Source: DSVQ01 sp964484765 (lineage in GTDB: Bacteria > Planctomycetota > Planctomycetia > Planctomycetales > Planctomycetaceae). From it: DNA of 64,000 nt. Of this stretch, positions 8,645-16,793 are shown piece by piece. Below the pieces are notes generated by a model. That model was given only the letters and a program-made list of their open reading frames with translations, was not told the origin of the DNA and did not search any database. The stretch's first letter is position 1, and the number at the start of each line of letters is the position of its first letter. The DNA lies in the NCBI GenBank assembly GCA_964484765.1, contig CAZAGI010000013.1, positions 1 through 64,000 on the forward strand. Direction: 5' to 3'. The position numbers and the translations under genes are program-made.

Positions 8645-11600
8645 GCCTCTCACGACCGTTCATTTTCCGCCCGGTGGCGACCACGCTGCTGACATTTGCC
8701 GTGTCACTGGCAGGCGTGCTGGGTTATTTCCTGTTACCCGTGTCACCGTTGCCGCAGGTCGATTTTCCAACCATTCAAGTCAGCGCCTCGTTACCGGGAG
8801 CCAGTCCCGAAACCATGGCCGCGACGGTGGCCACGCCGCTGGAACGTCAGTTCGGGCGGATCGCCGGCATCTCGGAAATGAGCTCGTCGAGCACCATGGG
8901 CGCGTGCTCGATCACCATGCAGTTTGAGTTGAATCGGAACATCGACGCCGCAGCCCGCGATGTGCAGGCCGCGATTAATGCGGCACGGGGGCAATTGCCG
9001 CCGAACATGCCGAACAATCCCACATACCGGAAATTCAATCCGTCCGATTCTCCCGTGTTGCTGATCGCACTGGTCTCGGAGACGTACACACGACCGCAGA
9101 TGTACGACGTGGCGGCGACGATCCTGCAGCAAAAACTGGCGCAAGTGCCGGGCGTCGGCCAGGTGGGCGTCTCCGGGGGATCGCCGCCGGCGATTCGCGT
9201 GTCGGTCAATCCCACCGTGCTGAATCAGCTCGGGATCGGGCTCGACGAAGTTCGCACGGCACTGTTCAACGCCAATGTGAATCGCCCCAAGGGACAAATC
9301 GCGGACGGCGAACGTTCGTGGATCATCACCGCGACGGATCAATTGCTCGAGGTAAACGACTACCGCAAACTGATCATTGCCTATCGAAATGGGGCCGCTG
9401 TGCGACTGGAGCAAGTCGCCGACGTCGTCGATTCCGTCGATGATGTCCGCTCGACGGGACTCTACAACGGCCGCCCGACGATCACGATCGAAGTGATGCG
9501 TCAGCCGAACGCGAACATCATTGAGACGGCGGATCGTGTCCGGGCGCTGTTGCCGCAATTGCAATCACAGATCCCTGCGGGGATGCAGCTGCAACTCGCC
9601 GTCGATCGCACCAGCGTGATTCGGGCCTCCGTGCATGACGTGCAGTTGACGCTGCTGTTGTCGGTGGCGCTCGTGATTCTGGTGGTGTTTGCGTTTCTGG
9701 GTGATCTGCGCTCCACGCTGATTCCCAGCGTGGCTGTGCCGGTGTCGCTGCTGGGAACGTTCGGGGTCATGTACCTCGCGGGGTTCAGTCTGAACAATCT
9801 CACGTTGATGGCGATGACGATCTCGACCGGGTTCGTGGTCGATGACGCCATTGTGGTGATGGAGAACATCACGCGGTATCTCGAACGGGGCTGGACTCCC
9901 TTGCACGCCGCGCTGCGCGGCGCAAAGGAAATCGGGTTCACGGTGTTGTCGATCAGTGTGTCGCTGGTGGCGGTGTTCATCCCGATCCTGTTGATGCAGG
10001 GGCTTGTCGGGCGGCTGTTCAACGAATTTGCCATTACGCTCTCGGTGGCGATAGCGGTGTCGCTGATCGTCTCGCTGACGACGACGCCGATGATGTGCGC
10101 CATCCTGCTGAAGCCACATGCGGTGCATGCCGGGCCGCGACGGCGACGCTGGTCGGAGTGGGTGTTCGACGGCGTGCTCTGGATGTACGGCGGCACCTTG
10201 CGATGGGTGCTGCGTCGCCAGTTGATCACGCTCGGGTTCACGGTCGCGCTGATTGGCGTCACGGCTTATCTGTACGTCATCATCCCCAAGGGATTCTTCC
10301 CGCAGCAGGATAACGGACGGCTCATCGGCATGGTTCAGGCCGATCAGAACACTTCGTTTCAGACGATGAGCAGGATCCTGGAACAGGCCGTCGCCGTCAT
10401 CGGCGATGATCCGGCGGTCGAAGTCGTATCGGGGTCGATCGGCAGCGGCGGCCGCGGGGGATCAACCAACACCGCGCGGATGTACGCCGCGCTGAAACCG
10501 CTGCACGAGCGCCAGGCAGCGAATGAACCGCTGATGACCGCCGACAAGGTGATTGCCCGGCTCCGCAAGCAGTCGGCAAACATCGCCGGCGCGACTTTGA
10601 TGATGAAGCCCGCTGAAGATTTGCGGGTCGGCGGCCGACCGTCTGCGGCGCAGTATCAGTACACACTCAGTGCCGATACGCTCGATGAACTCAACGATTG
10701 GGCGCCGAAACTGCTCGCGGTGCTCAAAAAGATTCCCGGGATGGTCGACGTCAATATCGATCAGCAGAGCCGTGGATTGCAGACTCGGCTGGAGATCGAT
10801 CGGCCACTCGCCGCGCGGATGGGGATCACGTTTGCCGCCATCGACAACAATCTGTATGACGCATTCGGCCAGCGCCAAGTCTCAAGGATGTACCGTTCGC
10901 AGAATCAGTACAACGTGGTGATGGACGTCCTGCCCGAATTCTCGCAAGGTCCGGAAGCGCTCAGGCACATTTACGTCCGCGGAACAAACAATTCCCGCGT
11001 GCCGTTGAAAGCGTTGTATCAGGAGTCCTCGAAGAACGTCGCCTTGTCGGTTAATCACTCCGGACAATTTCCCGCAGTCACGCTGTCGTTCAATCTGATC
11101 CCTGGCACATCGTTGGGAGATGTCGTCCCCAAGATTGAACAGGCCTCGCGCGAACTGGGATTGCCCGGCAGTATTCAAGGTCGCTTCGAAGGGACCGCGC
11201 AAGTTTTTCAGGAATCGCTACGGAATCAGCCGGTGCTGATTCTGGCTGCGCTCCTGGCCGTCTACATCGTGCTGGGCATTCTGTATGAAAGTTACATTCA
11301 TCCGCTGACGATCCTTTCTACATTGCCCTCGGCCGGAGTGGGAGCGCTGCTCGCGTTGCTGGTGTGCGGCATCCCGCTGGACGTGATGGGCGTCATCGGC
11401 ATTCTGTTGCTGATCGGGATCGTCAAGAAAAACGCGATCATGATGATCGACTTTGCGCTCGACGCAGAACGCGTGGAAGGTCAGCCGCCGGAAGAGGCCA
11501 TTTATAATGCGTGTTTACATCGTTTCCGCCCGATCATCATGACGACCATGGCGGCACTGCTGGGCGGATTGCCGCTGGCTCTCGGCACTGGCATTGGTTC

Positions 11601-11781
11601 CGAACTGCGGCGTCCGATGGGGATTGCGATCGTGGGGGGGCTGATTCTCAGTCAGCTGCTCACGCTCTACACCACGCCGGTCGTGTATCTGTACCTCGAC
11701 CGCGTGCGGCTTTGGTGGTCGCCAAAATCAAAGCCGGCGGCGGAGTCGCCACCAGCCTTGATGGTCGGAGCGATGTCTTGA
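8641..11781 (+). CDS. mdtC: RND multidrug efflux pump subunit (MdtC-like, HAE1 family)
   Basis: A 1,046-residue paralogue of the preceding pump, aligned along its length and with the same acidic relay TGFVVDDAIVVMEN at about residue 401. It starts with GTG inside the previous gene's stop (GTGA), which indicates translational coupling. The two pumps differ mainly in the periplasmic loops, as expected for a heteromeric pair. The stop is only 4 bp from the stop of the convergent ParA gene, leaving no room for a dedicated terminator. Confidence 0.93.
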   Translation: MSLSRPFIFRPVATTLLTFAVSLAGVLGYFLLPVSPLPQVDFPTIQVSASLPGASPETMAATVATPLERQFGRIAGISEMSSSSTMGACSITMQFELNRNIDAAARDVQAAINAARGQLPPNMPNNPTYRKFNPSDSPVLLIALVSETYTRPQMYDVAATILQQKLAQVPGVGQVGVSGGSPPAIRVSVNPTVLNQLGIGLDEVRTALFNANVNRPKGQIADGERSWIITATDQLLEVNDYRKLIIAYRNGAAVRLEQVADVVDSVDDVRSTGLYNGRPTITIEVMRQPNANIIETADRVRALLPQLQSQIPAGMQLQLAVDRTSVIRASVHDVQLTLLLSVALVILVVFAFLGDLRSTLIPSVAVPVSLLGTFGVMYLAGFSLNNLTLMAMTISTGFVVDDAIVVMENITRYLERGWTPLHAALRGAKEIGFTVLSISVSLVAVFIPILLMQGLVGRLFNEFAITLSVAIAVSLIVSLTTTPMMCAILLKPHAVHAGPRRRRWSEWVFDGVLWMYGGTLRWVLRRQLITLGFTVALIGVTAYLYVIIPKGFFPQQDNGRLIGMVQADQNTSFQTMSRILEQAVAVIGDDPAVEVVSGSIGSGGRGGSTNTARMYAALKPLHERQAANEPLMTADKVIARLRKQSANIAGATLMMKPAEDLRVGGRPSAAQYQYTLSADTLDELNDWAPKLLAVLKKIPGMVDVNIDQQSRGLQTRLEIDRPLAARMGITFAAIDNNLYDAFGQRQVSRMYRSQNQYNVVMDVLPEFSQGPEALRHIYVRGTNNSRVPLKALYQESSKNVALSVNHSGQFPAVTLSFNLIPGTSLGDVVPKIEQASRELGLPGSIQGRFEGTAQVFQESLRNQPVLILAALLAVYIVLGILYESYIHPLTILSTLPSAGVGALLALLVCGIPLDVMGVIGILLLIGIVKKNAIMMIDFALDAERVEGQPPEEAIYNACLHRFRPIIMTTMAALLGGLPLALGTGIGSELRRPMGIAIVGGLILSQLLTLYTTPVVYLYLDRVRLWWSPKSKPAAESPPALMVGAMS

Positions 11782-11785
11782 AGAA

Positions 11786-12613
11786 TCATGCTGCGGCATT
11801 CGTTGATCGACCGGCGGCTGCGCCTTCCGCAGCAATGACTTCCCGCACGAGGTCTGCGTAGTCAATGGCCCCCGTGCTCTTGGCGGCATAATCGAAGATC
11901 GATTGCCCAAAACTCGGTGCTTCCGCCAGTTTGATGTTCCGGCGAATGCGACTGTCGAACAGTTTCGCCGACTTCCACGGCGATTGCGGATCGCTGGCCG
12001 TGAGAAATCGCGTGAGATCGTCGGTGATGTCGGCCGCCAGACGTGTGCCGGTTTCGTACAGGCACATCACAATGCCCGAGACCCGCAGTTCGCGATTGAG
12101 CCGGCGCTTCACTAGCGCCGTGGTCTCAAACAATTTGGACAGCCCTTGCAAGGCGAAGAAATGCGGCTGGAGCGGGATAAAGACTTCCTTGGATGCCGTG
12201 AGCGCATTCACAGTCAGCACCCCCAGCGATGGCGGACAGTCCATGATGACATAATCGAATGGCTGAACCTGTTGCAGCGATTCCATCGCCCGGCGGAGGA
12301 CAATCTCACGGTGGGGCGCATCGACGAGTTCCAATTCCGTGGCCGCCAGGTCCAGATCGGCGGGGACCACCCACAGGTTCTCGACGGCCAACTGTTTGAC
12401 CTCCGCGAGCGTTTTTCGTCCTGCGAAGACATCGTAGACCGTGGGAACCTGGCCGACGGCTTCGACGCCGAGATGCAGCGAGGCATGTCCTTGCGGATCG
12501 AGGTCAATCAGGCAGACCGATCGTCCGCACTTCGCCAGACCGGCCGCGAGATTCACGCTGGTGGTCGTCTTGCCGACGCCCCCTTTTTGATTCATGACGA
12601 CAATGCTGCGCAT
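11786..12613 (-). CDS. ParA/Soj family ATPase without ParB
   Basis: A 275-residue deviant-Walker P-loop ATPase. MNQKGGVGKTTTSVN (residues 7-21) is the deviant Walker A motif with both lysines, DLDPQGHASL is the A' motif, and VIMDCPPSLGVLT is the Walker B region. This class moves chromosomes, plasmids or protein cargo over the nucleoid. The ATG at 12613 has a good GAGGGAAG ribosome site. No parB gene or parS-like repeat is adjacent, so it is an orphan; cargo could be a protein cluster. It is divergent from kdsA and convergent with the pump operon. Confidence 0.88.
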   Translation of the reverse strand: MRSIVVMNQKGGVGKTTTSVNLAAGLAKCGRSVCLIDLDPQGHASLHLGVEAVGQVPTVYDVFAGRKTLAEVKQLAVENLWVVPADLDLAATELELVDAPHREIVLRRAMESLQQVQPFDYVIMDCPPSLGVLTVNALTASKEVFIPLQPHFFALQGLSKLFETTALVKRRLNRELRVSGIVMCLYETGTRLAADITDDLTRFLTASDPQSPWKSAKLFDSRIRRNIKLAEAPSFGQSIFDYAAKSTGAIDYADLVREVIAAEGAAAGRSTNAAA

Positions 12614-12827
12614 TCCGCTTCCCTCGGCGATGGATTCCGGCGCACCCCGGCGCGGGTCGCGAAGGATATCAGTCCACCGCCAACGAGGGAAGACGAACCG
12701 GAGCTTGCCGTCTGTTCATGGCCCGGAGGCAACTTCCGGGTGGTGAAGTTTGGCGGGTTGCGGTATAGAACAAGTGACAAGTACAGAATTGTTCTGTGCA
12801 ATTTTCTCCGAGCGGAAGGAGTCGCCG

Positions 12828-13688
12828 GTGCCTGCCAATCCTGTCGAGATTCAACGCTGGCGCTGCGGTACACGGCAGCCACTGTTATTCATTTGCGGTC
12901 CCTGTGTGATCGAGAGTGAACCGCTGGTGATGCAGGTTGCGGAAACGCTGGCAGAGCTGGCGGCCCGAGAGAATCTGCAGATCGTGTTCAAAGCGAGTTT
13001 CGACAAAGCCAATCGCACCAGCGTCGACAGTTTTCGCGGCCCGGGACTGCAAACGGGCCTGGCCATCCTTGCCAAAGTCCGCGAGAAAACCGGACTGCCA
13101 GTCACCACCGATGTGCACGAACCGCAACAGGCCGGTCCGGCCGCTGAAGTCTGCCAGATCGTGCAGATTCCCGCCTTTCTCGCCCGGCAAACCGACCTGG
13201 TGGAAGCGGTCGCCGAAGCCACGGCGAAGCACGGCGGCGTAGTCAACGTCAAGAAGCCGCAATTCACCGCTCCGGAAGACATGGTGCATGTTGTTCGCAA
13301 ATGTGAAGCCTTCGGGAATCCGCGCGTGTTGCTGACCGAACGCGGTACCACGTTTGGCTACGGCCGCTTGATCAACGATTTCCGGTGTGTGCCGGTGATG
13401 CAGTCGTTCGGGACGCCAGTCGTGTTCGATGCCACGCATTCCGTGCAGATTCCCGGTGGGGCGACCACGGGGGGGAACCGGGCGATGGTGCCGTTTTTAG
13501 CCCGCGCCGCCGTTGCTTGCGGGGTCGACGGCGTGTTCATGGAAACCCATCCCGAGCCGGAAAAGGCCCTCAGCGACGGCCCGAATCAAGTCCCGCTGGC
13601 CGAGCTGCCGCGACTCATCAACCAACTTTGTCGGTTGCGGAGCCTGTTTCTCGACTTTACAGCCGATGCCATTGCCAAATCAGGCTGA
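12828..13688 (+). CDS. kdsA: 3-deoxy-8-phosphooctulonate synthase
   Basis: A 286-residue cytoplasmic enzyme that condenses phosphoenolpyruvate with arabinose 5-phosphate to KDO 8-phosphate for lipopolysaccharide. Family signatures are FICGPCVIES near the start, KASFDKANRTS, TDVHEP, the FLARQTDL block, NVKKPQF, ERGTTFGYG, FDATHSVQIPGG and METHPEPEKALSDGPNQ. The longest frame has 26 more codons, but the GTG at 12828 has AGGAG six bases upstream and begins at the family's normal position, so I chose it. It implies a KDO-containing outer membrane. No other lipopolysaccharide gene is adjacent. Confidence 0.93.
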   Translation: MPANPVEIQRWRCGTRQPLLFICGPCVIESEPLVMQVAETLAELAARENLQIVFKASFDKANRTSVDSFRGPGLQTGLAILAKVREKTGLPVTTDVHEPQQAGPAAEVCQIVQIPAFLARQTDLVEAVAEATAKHGGVVNVKKPQFTAPEDMVHVVRKCEAFGNPRVLLTERGTTFGYGRLINDFRCVPVMQSFGTPVVFDATHSVQIPGGATTGGNRAMVPFLARAAVACGVDGVFMETHPEPEKALSDGPNQVPLAELPRLINQLCRLRSLFLDFTADAIAKSG

Positions 13689-13806
13689 AATTCTCTCAGG
13701 CACCTTCGCAGAATCGCGCTTCGGCGACGTAAGAGGTCCGTTGTCGTATGATATCGATCCATGGTTTTTTCCCGTTTTCTTCACGTCGCGCAAGGGTGCA
13801 GCGTTC

Positions 13807-15423
13807 ATGATTCGAGGAGTTTCTGTTCGCCGAACGAGTGTCGGAATCTCGCTGTGCTGCACACTGGTGATTGTGGGTTGCAGCCCGAAGCCACCTGCCC
13901 CCGCCGTGCCGGCAACGGGCGGTACCGCTGCAGCGCCGAATAAAGTTGTCGCGGCCGAGGTTGAAGATCAGCTCAAGAGCGGGCTGTATCAGTTGCAGCC
14001 GGAAAACCTCGGCGTGGATTCTCGCCTGGAAGACGCGGTCTCGGTGCTTAACAACTGGTGGAGCGCTGTGAAATCCGCGGAGCTTGTCCCCACAGGTTTG
14101 ACGCCGCCGGCGATTCCCGCAGCCCTCTTACCGGAGGATGTCCGCGCGCAACTCGAACGGGAATTGTTTGGCAACGAAGATGGTCTCCACATTCGCAACG
14201 CGTACTTCGCCAAACAGATCGCCGACCATGTCTCCGCCAAGACGGATCAGGAACTCGACCGGATCGTCAAGATTTTCTATTGGGTCTGCCGCAACGTGGA
14301 TCTTGTCCCGGAAGACGAGCCCGTTCCGCCGCTGCCGTTTTACGATCTGGTGATTCTGGGACGGGGACGCGCGCTGGATCGCGCGATTGTGTTCAGCGAA
14401 CTCCTGCGTCAAATGCATCTGGACTGCGTGATCCTGTATCCGGAAGGGGAGCTGGAAGCCGACACACCCTGGATCACCGGCGTTCTGCTCGACGGTAAAG
14501 TGTACCTGTTCGATCCGCGACTGGGATCGCCGATTCCTCGTGGCGACGGTTCGGCATCGGGGGTGGTCACCGTGCCGGCAACTCTCGAAGACTTGCTGAC
14601 GCATCCAGAATGGTTAACCGCGCTGGCCGCCCGTGCTGATCAGCCGTATGAACCGTCGATTGAGCAGCTGCAAACAGCACAGGTTGGCGTGGTCACCTCG
14701 GTCATGAACTGGTCGCCGCGGATGTGGCGAATCGAACAACTGCTCCCCGGTGACCAGCTTTGTGTTCTGTATGAGGCTCCGGAGAAACTCGGTGATGCCC
14801 CCAGTGTGTTTGAACGGATCGGGGCCAGTTTTCCTGGGAAGCCTGCCGCACAAATCGTGCGGTTCTCCGATCCGCTGCTGCAAAATCCCCCGGATCAAAC
14901 CGATCGGACGATGATCATGCGAAATATGCAGCTGGCGCAGGCGACATTGGCCGTGCCTTTCGCGCCGGCCAAGGACGACGTGGCCGCCGGTGGGCCGCTG
15001 GTGCCCACGCAACGCCAGTTGAAGACGCGAACGCAGCAACTGCAGGGCCGCTACGCCGACGCAATTGCCCAGTTCGTTTCCATTCGACAGCTGGGTACCG
15101 GCATCGCGCCGGAACCGACACTGGGACCGATTTATGCCCGGGCCGCCGAAGATGCGTTCTTCTGGTCGTGTCTGTGCAAGGTCGACGCCGGTCAATACGA
15201 GTCGGCGATTTCCGTCCTGACGGACTATCTGAAACGCTATCGCCGCGGCGGGCGCTGGCTGGTGGGTGCACGGCAGGCTCTGGCCGATTGCTACATCGCC
15301 CGGCAACAATGGGCCGAAGCGATCGAAACACTGAAACAATCAATCCCCGACGACCCCGCCCGCGCCAGCACCGCCGTGCAGATCAAACGGCTGAGCGCGC
15401 TGTCGACTGAGAAAAAGGAATAG
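13807..15423 (+). CDS. Lipoprotein with degenerate transglutaminase-like domain and TPR-like C-terminus
   Basis: A 538-residue predicted lipoprotein. The start at 13807 gives a signal peptide ending in a VIVGC lipobox (Cys25); upstream codons in the frame overlap kdsA and look spurious. Residues about 150-250 resemble the transglutaminase-like core (IFYWVCRNVD, then RGRALDRAIVFSELLRQM and VYLFDPRLG), but the usual catalytic Cys is absent from the GRALDRA segment, so it may be inactive. The last 100 residues look like helical TPR repeats (SAISVLTDYLKRY, WAEAIETLKQS). The role is unknown; it is probably an envelope scaffold. A 118-bp gap separates it from kdsA. Confidence 0.75.
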   Translation: MIRGVSVRRTSVGISLCCTLVIVGCSPKPPAPAVPATGGTAAAPNKVVAAEVEDQLKSGLYQLQPENLGVDSRLEDAVSVLNNWWSAVKSAELVPTGLTPPAIPAALLPEDVRAQLERELFGNEDGLHIRNAYFAKQIADHVSAKTDQELDRIVKIFYWVCRNVDLVPEDEPVPPLPFYDLVILGRGRALDRAIVFSELLRQMHLDCVILYPEGELEADTPWITGVLLDGKVYLFDPRLGSPIPRGDGSASGVVTVPATLEDLLTHPEWLTALAARADQPYEPSIEQLQTAQVGVVTSVMNWSPRMWRIEQLLPGDQLCVLYEAPEKLGDAPSVFERIGASFPGKPAAQIVRFSDPLLQNPPDQTDRTMIMRNMQLAQATLAVPFAPAKDDVAAGGPLVPTQRQLKTRTQQLQGRYADAIAQFVSIRQLGTGIAPEPTLGPIYARAAEDAFFWSCLCKVDAGQYESAISVLTDYLKRYRRGGRWLVGARQALADCYIARQQWAEAIETLKQSIPDDPARASTAVQIKRLSALSTEKKE

Positions 15424-15432
15424 TCTGGCGTT

Positions 15433-16755
15433 CTACCCCACCAACTCGGGAATTGGGCTGCCTTCGTTCAAGATCGGCAGCGGGCGTTTGGCCTGATCGT
15501 AGAAGACGTGGTGGTGGTCGATACCGAGCGTGTGGTACATCGTCGAAAGAATGCAGCCGGGGGTGTAGGGTTTGCTGGTGGGGTATTCGGCTTTGGAATC
15601 GGTCGTGCCGATGGCTTGTCCCATCTTCAGGCCGCCGCCGGCGAAAAGGACCGACATGGCACCGGGCCAGTGATCGCGGCCGCTGGTGCCGTTGATGCGC
15701 GGTGTGCGGCCGAACTCGCCCATCGCCATCACCAGCACGTCGTTCTGCAAGCCGCGGTCGTAGAGATCACTGACAAGTCCATACACAGCGCGGTCGAACT
15801 TCGGCAGCAGGTTGTTCTTGAGCTGCGCAAAGTTATCGCCGTGGGTGTCCCAACCGCCGCCGGCTTGGACGGTGATGTACGACACGCCGGCTTCAACCAA
15901 TCGGCGGGCGAGCAGGCACGACTGACCGAGATCGTTGCGGCCGTACTTCTCACGCAGGCGCGGGTCTTCCTTGTGAATGTCGAACGCACGTAGCGCCTTT
16001 TCATTGGTGACCATCTCGAAAGCATCACGGTAAAACTGGTCGAGACCAGCAATGTCGCCTTTGGCATCGACTTCACGCTTCAGGCTGTCAACCTGACCAA
16101 GCAGTTGCTGTCGGCGTTCGAGGCGGTTGACGTCCACACGGCCTGGAAGACGCAGATTCCGAACTTGGAAGCCTTGATCGTCGGGGTTGCTGTCCGGGGC
16201 GAAGGGATTGTACGCGGCTCCGAGGTAGGCTGCTTTCCCCAGACCGATGCGGCCGGGCAGGTTAACGTACGCCGGGAGACCGGGTTCGTTGGCGCCTTTC
16301 ATTTTCGCCACCACAGCGCCGCACGCCGGATAGATATTGTCGCTGACTTCGATGGTCGGCTGATACCCCGTGAGCATCCACTGCGAGCCCATGCCGTGGC
16401 CGGCATTCGTGTGGAATGCCGAGCGAACGACCGCAAGTTTGTCCCAGATTTTCGCCTGGAGCGAACAATGCTCGCCGATCTCGACACCGGGGACGTTGGT
16501 TGGAATCGGCTTGAATTCCCCACGATACTCGGCCGGCGCCGTGGGTTTCAAATCGTACATGTCGAGATGGCTCGGCCCGCCGGCTTGCCAGATGAGAATG
16601 ACGGATTTCCGTGGCGTTGTCCCAGCGAGCGCTTGCCGCTGCAGCATGCCTGCCAGTGAGACGCCCCCAATCGCAAGCGATCCCGCGCGCAAGAAACTCC
16701 GCCGCGAAACGCCATCACACGGCGTGGTGGTGGAACCGAGAGTGAAGTCGAGCAT
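15433..16755 (-). CDS. DUF1501 domain protein, Tat-exported
   Basis: A 440-residue protein of the DUF1501 family, which is sulfatase/alkaline-phosphatase-like in fold and very abundant in planctomycetes. The twin-arginine motif SRRSFLRAG lies near residues 16-24 and is followed by a hydrophobic stretch. Later landmarks are ILIWQAGGPSHLDMYDLKP, AGHGMGSQWMLTGY, WDTHGDNF and GEFGRTPRINGTSGRDHWP, the usual family order. The frame opens at a GTG five codons earlier, but the ATG at 16755 has GAGGAA eight bases upstream. It sits just downstream of a cytochrome-like DUF1549/DUF1553 gene and is probably co-transcribed. Its biochemical activity is not established. Confidence 0.9.
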   Translation of the reverse strand: MLDFTLGSTTTPCDGVSRRSFLRAGSLAIGGVSLAGMLQRQALAGTTPRKSVILIWQAGGPSHLDMYDLKPTAPAEYRGEFKPIPTNVPGVEIGEHCSLQAKIWDKLAVVRSAFHTNAGHGMGSQWMLTGYQPTIEVSDNIYPACGAVVAKMKGANEPGLPAYVNLPGRIGLGKAAYLGAAYNPFAPDSNPDDQGFQVRNLRLPGRVDVNRLERRQQLLGQVDSLKREVDAKGDIAGLDQFYRDAFEMVTNEKALRAFDIHKEDPRLREKYGRNDLGQSCLLARRLVEAGVSYITVQAGGGWDTHGDNFAQLKNNLLPKFDRAVYGLVSDLYDRGLQNDVLVMAMGEFGRTPRINGTSGRDHWPGAMSVLFAGGGLKMGQAIGTTDSKAEYPTSKPYTPGCILSTMYHTLGIDHHHVFYDQAKRPLPILNEGSPIPELVG

Positions 16756-16793
16756 TTTCTGTTTCCTCACTGAATTCGAGGCAGTATCGTTTG

